Both the position numbers and the translations under genes were made by a program. Below, in pieces: positions 33,979 through 35,727 of a stretch of 35,727 bases of DNA. The notes below the pieces were generated by a model that saw only the letters and a list, made by a program, of their open reading frames with translations, made no database searches and was not told the origin of the DNA. The stretch lies in assembly GCA_031385325.1 (NCBI GenBank), contig JANNBJ010000010.1, positions 1 to 35,727 of the forward strand, read 5' to 3'. Within the stretch, counting starts at the first letter, position 1, and each line of letters opens with the position of its first letter. Source of the DNA: SYFY01 sp031385325. Lineage in GTDB: Bacteria > Pseudomonadota > Gammaproteobacteria > Pseudomonadales > Azotimanducaceae.

Positions 33979-34771
33979 GCATGAACCTCAGATTCTGTCT
34001 GGCGATCCCGTCGATGACGACGTCGATGCCGCCGGTCTTGATCATCCACTCAAGGCGATGGTCGCGATACTCCCGTTTGAACAGTCCCTGATCCATGGCC
34101 TGCTTGACGGCCGCAAGACTGATTCCGGAATTGGCGAACGACACCGCCTCCGCCGCCAGTCGACACTGCTTCACGCTGGGGCGCTCGTTGGCGCGAACCA
34201 GCCACTGCGCAAGCTTGCCCTCGGGTTGAACACCAAAACCAACCGCACCGTTAACAAAGGGAACAACACAGAGATCACCCCAGCCAAACGCCTCGCCGTT
34301 GAACCACTCGCGCGAACCCAGCTGATCGGCAAGCCAGCGATACCAGCCACGAATCTGCTCCTGGCCAGCCAGAAACATGGACTCGCCCAACGCACCCGGG
34401 CCACGTCCAAAGTAGCGGATTTCCGACAGGCCCCAGGTGATGGCTTCGAAGTGCGTATCAAGCACGTCTTCCAGCATGCGCACACGGGCTCGCTCACCGG
34501 GTGTTGCCGGTAGCAGCGAAGGGTTTGGCCAACGATCTTCGATGTATTCGAGAATGATGGTGGAGTCGTAGACCGAGACGTCTCCGTCCACCAGTGCAGG
34601 GACTTCGCCACGAGGGTTGGATTTCGCAAAGGCAGACTCTGCCGTGCCCGAGCCAATGGCGTTGGGCAGCTGCGCCACGAACTCGACACCTTTTTCCAGC
34701 AACGCGATTTTGACTTTCTGTCCGTACGGCGACAGGGGATGGTCGTAGACAAGTGCAGGCACAGGAATCAT
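33965..34771 (-). CDS. Glutathione S-transferase family protein
   Basis: From ATG 34771 a 268-residue protein. The thioredoxin-like N-terminal domain has YDHPLSPYGQKVKIALLEKG, NPRGEVPALVDGD and the glutathione-binding YDSTIILEYIEDRWP, followed by a helical domain with GEAFGWGDLCVVPF. Ser/Tyr in LSPYGQ is the likely catalytic position. It is longer than the usual ~210 residues; the C-terminal ~50 residues are an extension. It may detoxify or isomerise electrophilic catabolic products. Upstream of, and overlapping, PhyH. A TTG at 34777 is an alternative start. Confidence 0.9.
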   Translation of the reverse strand: MIPVPALVYDHPLSPYGQKVKIALLEKGVEFVAQLPNAIGSGTAESAFAKSNPRGEVPALVDGDVSVYDSTIILEYIEDRWPNPSLLPATPGERARVRMLEDVLDTHFEAITWGLSEIRYFGRGPGALGESMFLAGQEQIRGWYRWLADQLGSREWFNGEAFGWGDLCVVPFVNGAVGFGVQPEGKLAQWLVRANERPSVKQCRLAAEAVSFANSGISLAAVKQAMDQGLFKREYRDHRLEWMIKTGGIDVVIDGIARQNLRFMHVFD

Positions 34772-34894
34772 CCGCAATCAGGGGCTCTTATCCTGCCAGA
34801 TTTTTTCGGGCAGAAAAGCCGTTATCGCCATTCGTCGTTCAATACGAAGTGCGGCACTGGTATCGTGCTGGCCGTCCTCACCACAAGTCGAAAG

Positions 34895-35587
34895 ATGGTT
34901 ACCAGGGAATACCGACAGAAACGATTCGAAAGGCCAGCCGGCGCAACCGAAATACTGCTGGTGCGGCACGGTGAATCCCGTGCAGCCACGGCGGAGAATC
35001 CCTTCCCGCTGGTAGACGGGCATGGCGATCCGGAACTGCACCCGAATGGTCGCGAGCAAGCGGTGCGGGTGGGTGAGCGCCTGAAGACCCAACCGATCGC
35101 TGCGATCTACGTGTCGAACCTGCGGCGCACCTCGGAAACGGCGGCACCCCTGGCCGGACATCTTGGCCTGATTCCGACCATCGATCCGGACTTGCGCGAA
35201 GTGTTCCTCGGCGAATGGGAAGGCGGAGTGCTGCGCATCAAGGCCGCTGAAAATCATCCACTGTTCCAGCAGATGCATGCCGAGCAGCGTTGGGACGTTG
35301 TACCTGGCGCGGAATCACATGCAGCGCTCACGCAGCGATTGTCCCGGGCCTTGCGCCGGATCCACGAGAAGCATCCGGATCAACTGGTGGCGGCATTTGT
35401 CCATGGCGGTGTTGTCGGCCATATCCTCGCCCATGCAACCGGTGCCCGGCCGTTTGCGTTCAATGGATGTGACAATGGATCGATCAACCACATCGTAATG
35501 ACGGGAGACACGATGATGGTGCGCAGATTCAATGACACCACACACTTGTGGGACGACAGCAGCAGTGTCGCGGGGCAGATGACCTGA
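34895..35587 (+). CDS. Histidine phosphatase (phosphoglycerate mutase-like) family protein
   Basis: From ATG 34895 a 230-residue protein. LLVRHGES has the phosphorylated His25 in the RHG motif; NGREQAVRVGERL, YVSNLRRTSETAAPLA, EVFLGEWEGG and the second histidine motif AAFVHGGVVGHIL are all present, so the active site is complete. It is a cofactor-independent phosphatase or mutase-like enzyme of the branch-2-like broad-specificity type; substrate unknown. The open frame goes back to 34739 but overlaps the divergent GST start. GAAAG is the only ribosome-site-like sequence; GTG 34865 is another possibility. Confidence 0.87.
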   Translation: MVTREYRQKRFERPAGATEILLVRHGESRAATAENPFPLVDGHGDPELHPNGREQAVRVGERLKTQPIAAIYVSNLRRTSETAAPLAGHLGLIPTIDPDLREVFLGEWEGGVLRIKAAENHPLFQQMHAEQRWDVVPGAESHAALTQRLSRALRRIHEKHPDQLVAAFVHGGVVGHILAHATGARPFAFNGCDNGSINHIVMTGDTMMVRRFNDTTHLWDDSSSVAGQMT

Positions 35588-35727
35588 TCAGTCAAGCCGT
35601 CGGAAGCCTAGCCCGCATTATTCATGAAGGAACGTAGCGAGGGCGTCGAGAGTAACGAAAACACTGGGTGGCGCGGACCGGAGCGCGCACAGGCGTGCTT
35701 TACAGCACGTCGAGCACGCGGAGGGAG
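35588..35727. other. Structured non-coding tail, possible mobile-element end
   Basis: No gene is seen. The stretch begins with GCCTAGCCCGCATTATTCATG, which looks like the end of a transposon or dispersed repeat, then purine-rich sequence and several GC palindromes: CGTGCT/AGCACG with a TTAC loop (35694-35709), a second AGCACGC copy (35713-35719) and GCGC...GCGC around 35671-35688. The window ends inside it, so identity cannot be settled. Confidence 0.35.

Overview
The window reads as a chromosomal segment of a moderately GC-rich proteobacterium, most likely a gammaproteobacterium with a lipid-, hydrocarbon- or steroid-degrading lifestyle. The tex tail, TrkH, the glycine-rich RRM protein and the tripartite tricarboxylate transporter fit Proteobacteria. 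The dense set of CYP153-type P450, acyl-CoA dehydrogenase, FadJ-like protein, CaiB/BaiF CoA-transferase, Baeyer-Villiger monooxygenase, SDRs, PhyH and LLM flavoprotein is typical of marine or soil degraders. This placement is inferred from gene content only. No rRNA, tRNA, CRISPR array or intact transposase was recognised.

Layout. (1) 2-361: tail of tex, convergent with trkH (416-1864, minus). (2) 2115-4781, minus: Baeyer-Villiger-type monooxygenase followed by an M55 D-aminopeptidase-like enzyme. Behind the monooxygenase start lie a hairpin and a 14-bp palindrome matching the KstR-type consensus TnnAACnnGTTnnA. (3) 4982-9352, plus: a 53-codon ORF, a FadJ-like bifunctional beta-oxidation enzyme, a VOC/glyoxalase-like protein and an acyl-CoA dehydrogenase. 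(4) 9424-12203: CYP153-like P450 (minus) divergent from a family III CoA-transferase (plus). (5) 12218-12753: RRM protein with a hairpin-plus-U terminator. (6) 13226-16725: beta-propeller protein and amidase (minus), divergent from an SDR. (7) 16740-18961, minus: exported trypsin-like protease overlapping a membrane FHA protein; the protease frame lacks a canonical start codon. (8) 19051-20668, plus: FadR/GntR-type regulator with operator-like palindromes upstream, overlapping the wreck of an RND efflux operon. (9) 20642-25738, minus: TVP38-family membrane protein, disulfide-reductase-like flavoprotein and TctC-TctB-TctA, spaced as one operon. (10) 25820-35587: saccharopine-dehydrogenase-like reductase, MFS permease, LLM monooxygenase, ThDP enzyme, lipoprotein with a phosphodiester-glycosidase-like domain, SDR, PhyH dioxygenase, GST and histidine phosphatase. 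(11) 35588-35727: structured non-coding tail, possibly an element end.

Together the genes suggest uptake (TctCBA, MFS), oxidative activation (P450, BVMO, LLM, PhyH), CoA transfer and beta-oxidation of hydrophobic acids. No thiolase, acyl-CoA ligase, or ferredoxin/ferredoxin reductase for the P450 lies in the window, so these pathways must be completed elsewhere. The most unusual items are the protease/FHA pair with its start-codon anomaly, the GntR gene attached to a decayed efflux operon, and the five-gene TVP38-flavoprotein-TctCBA operon.
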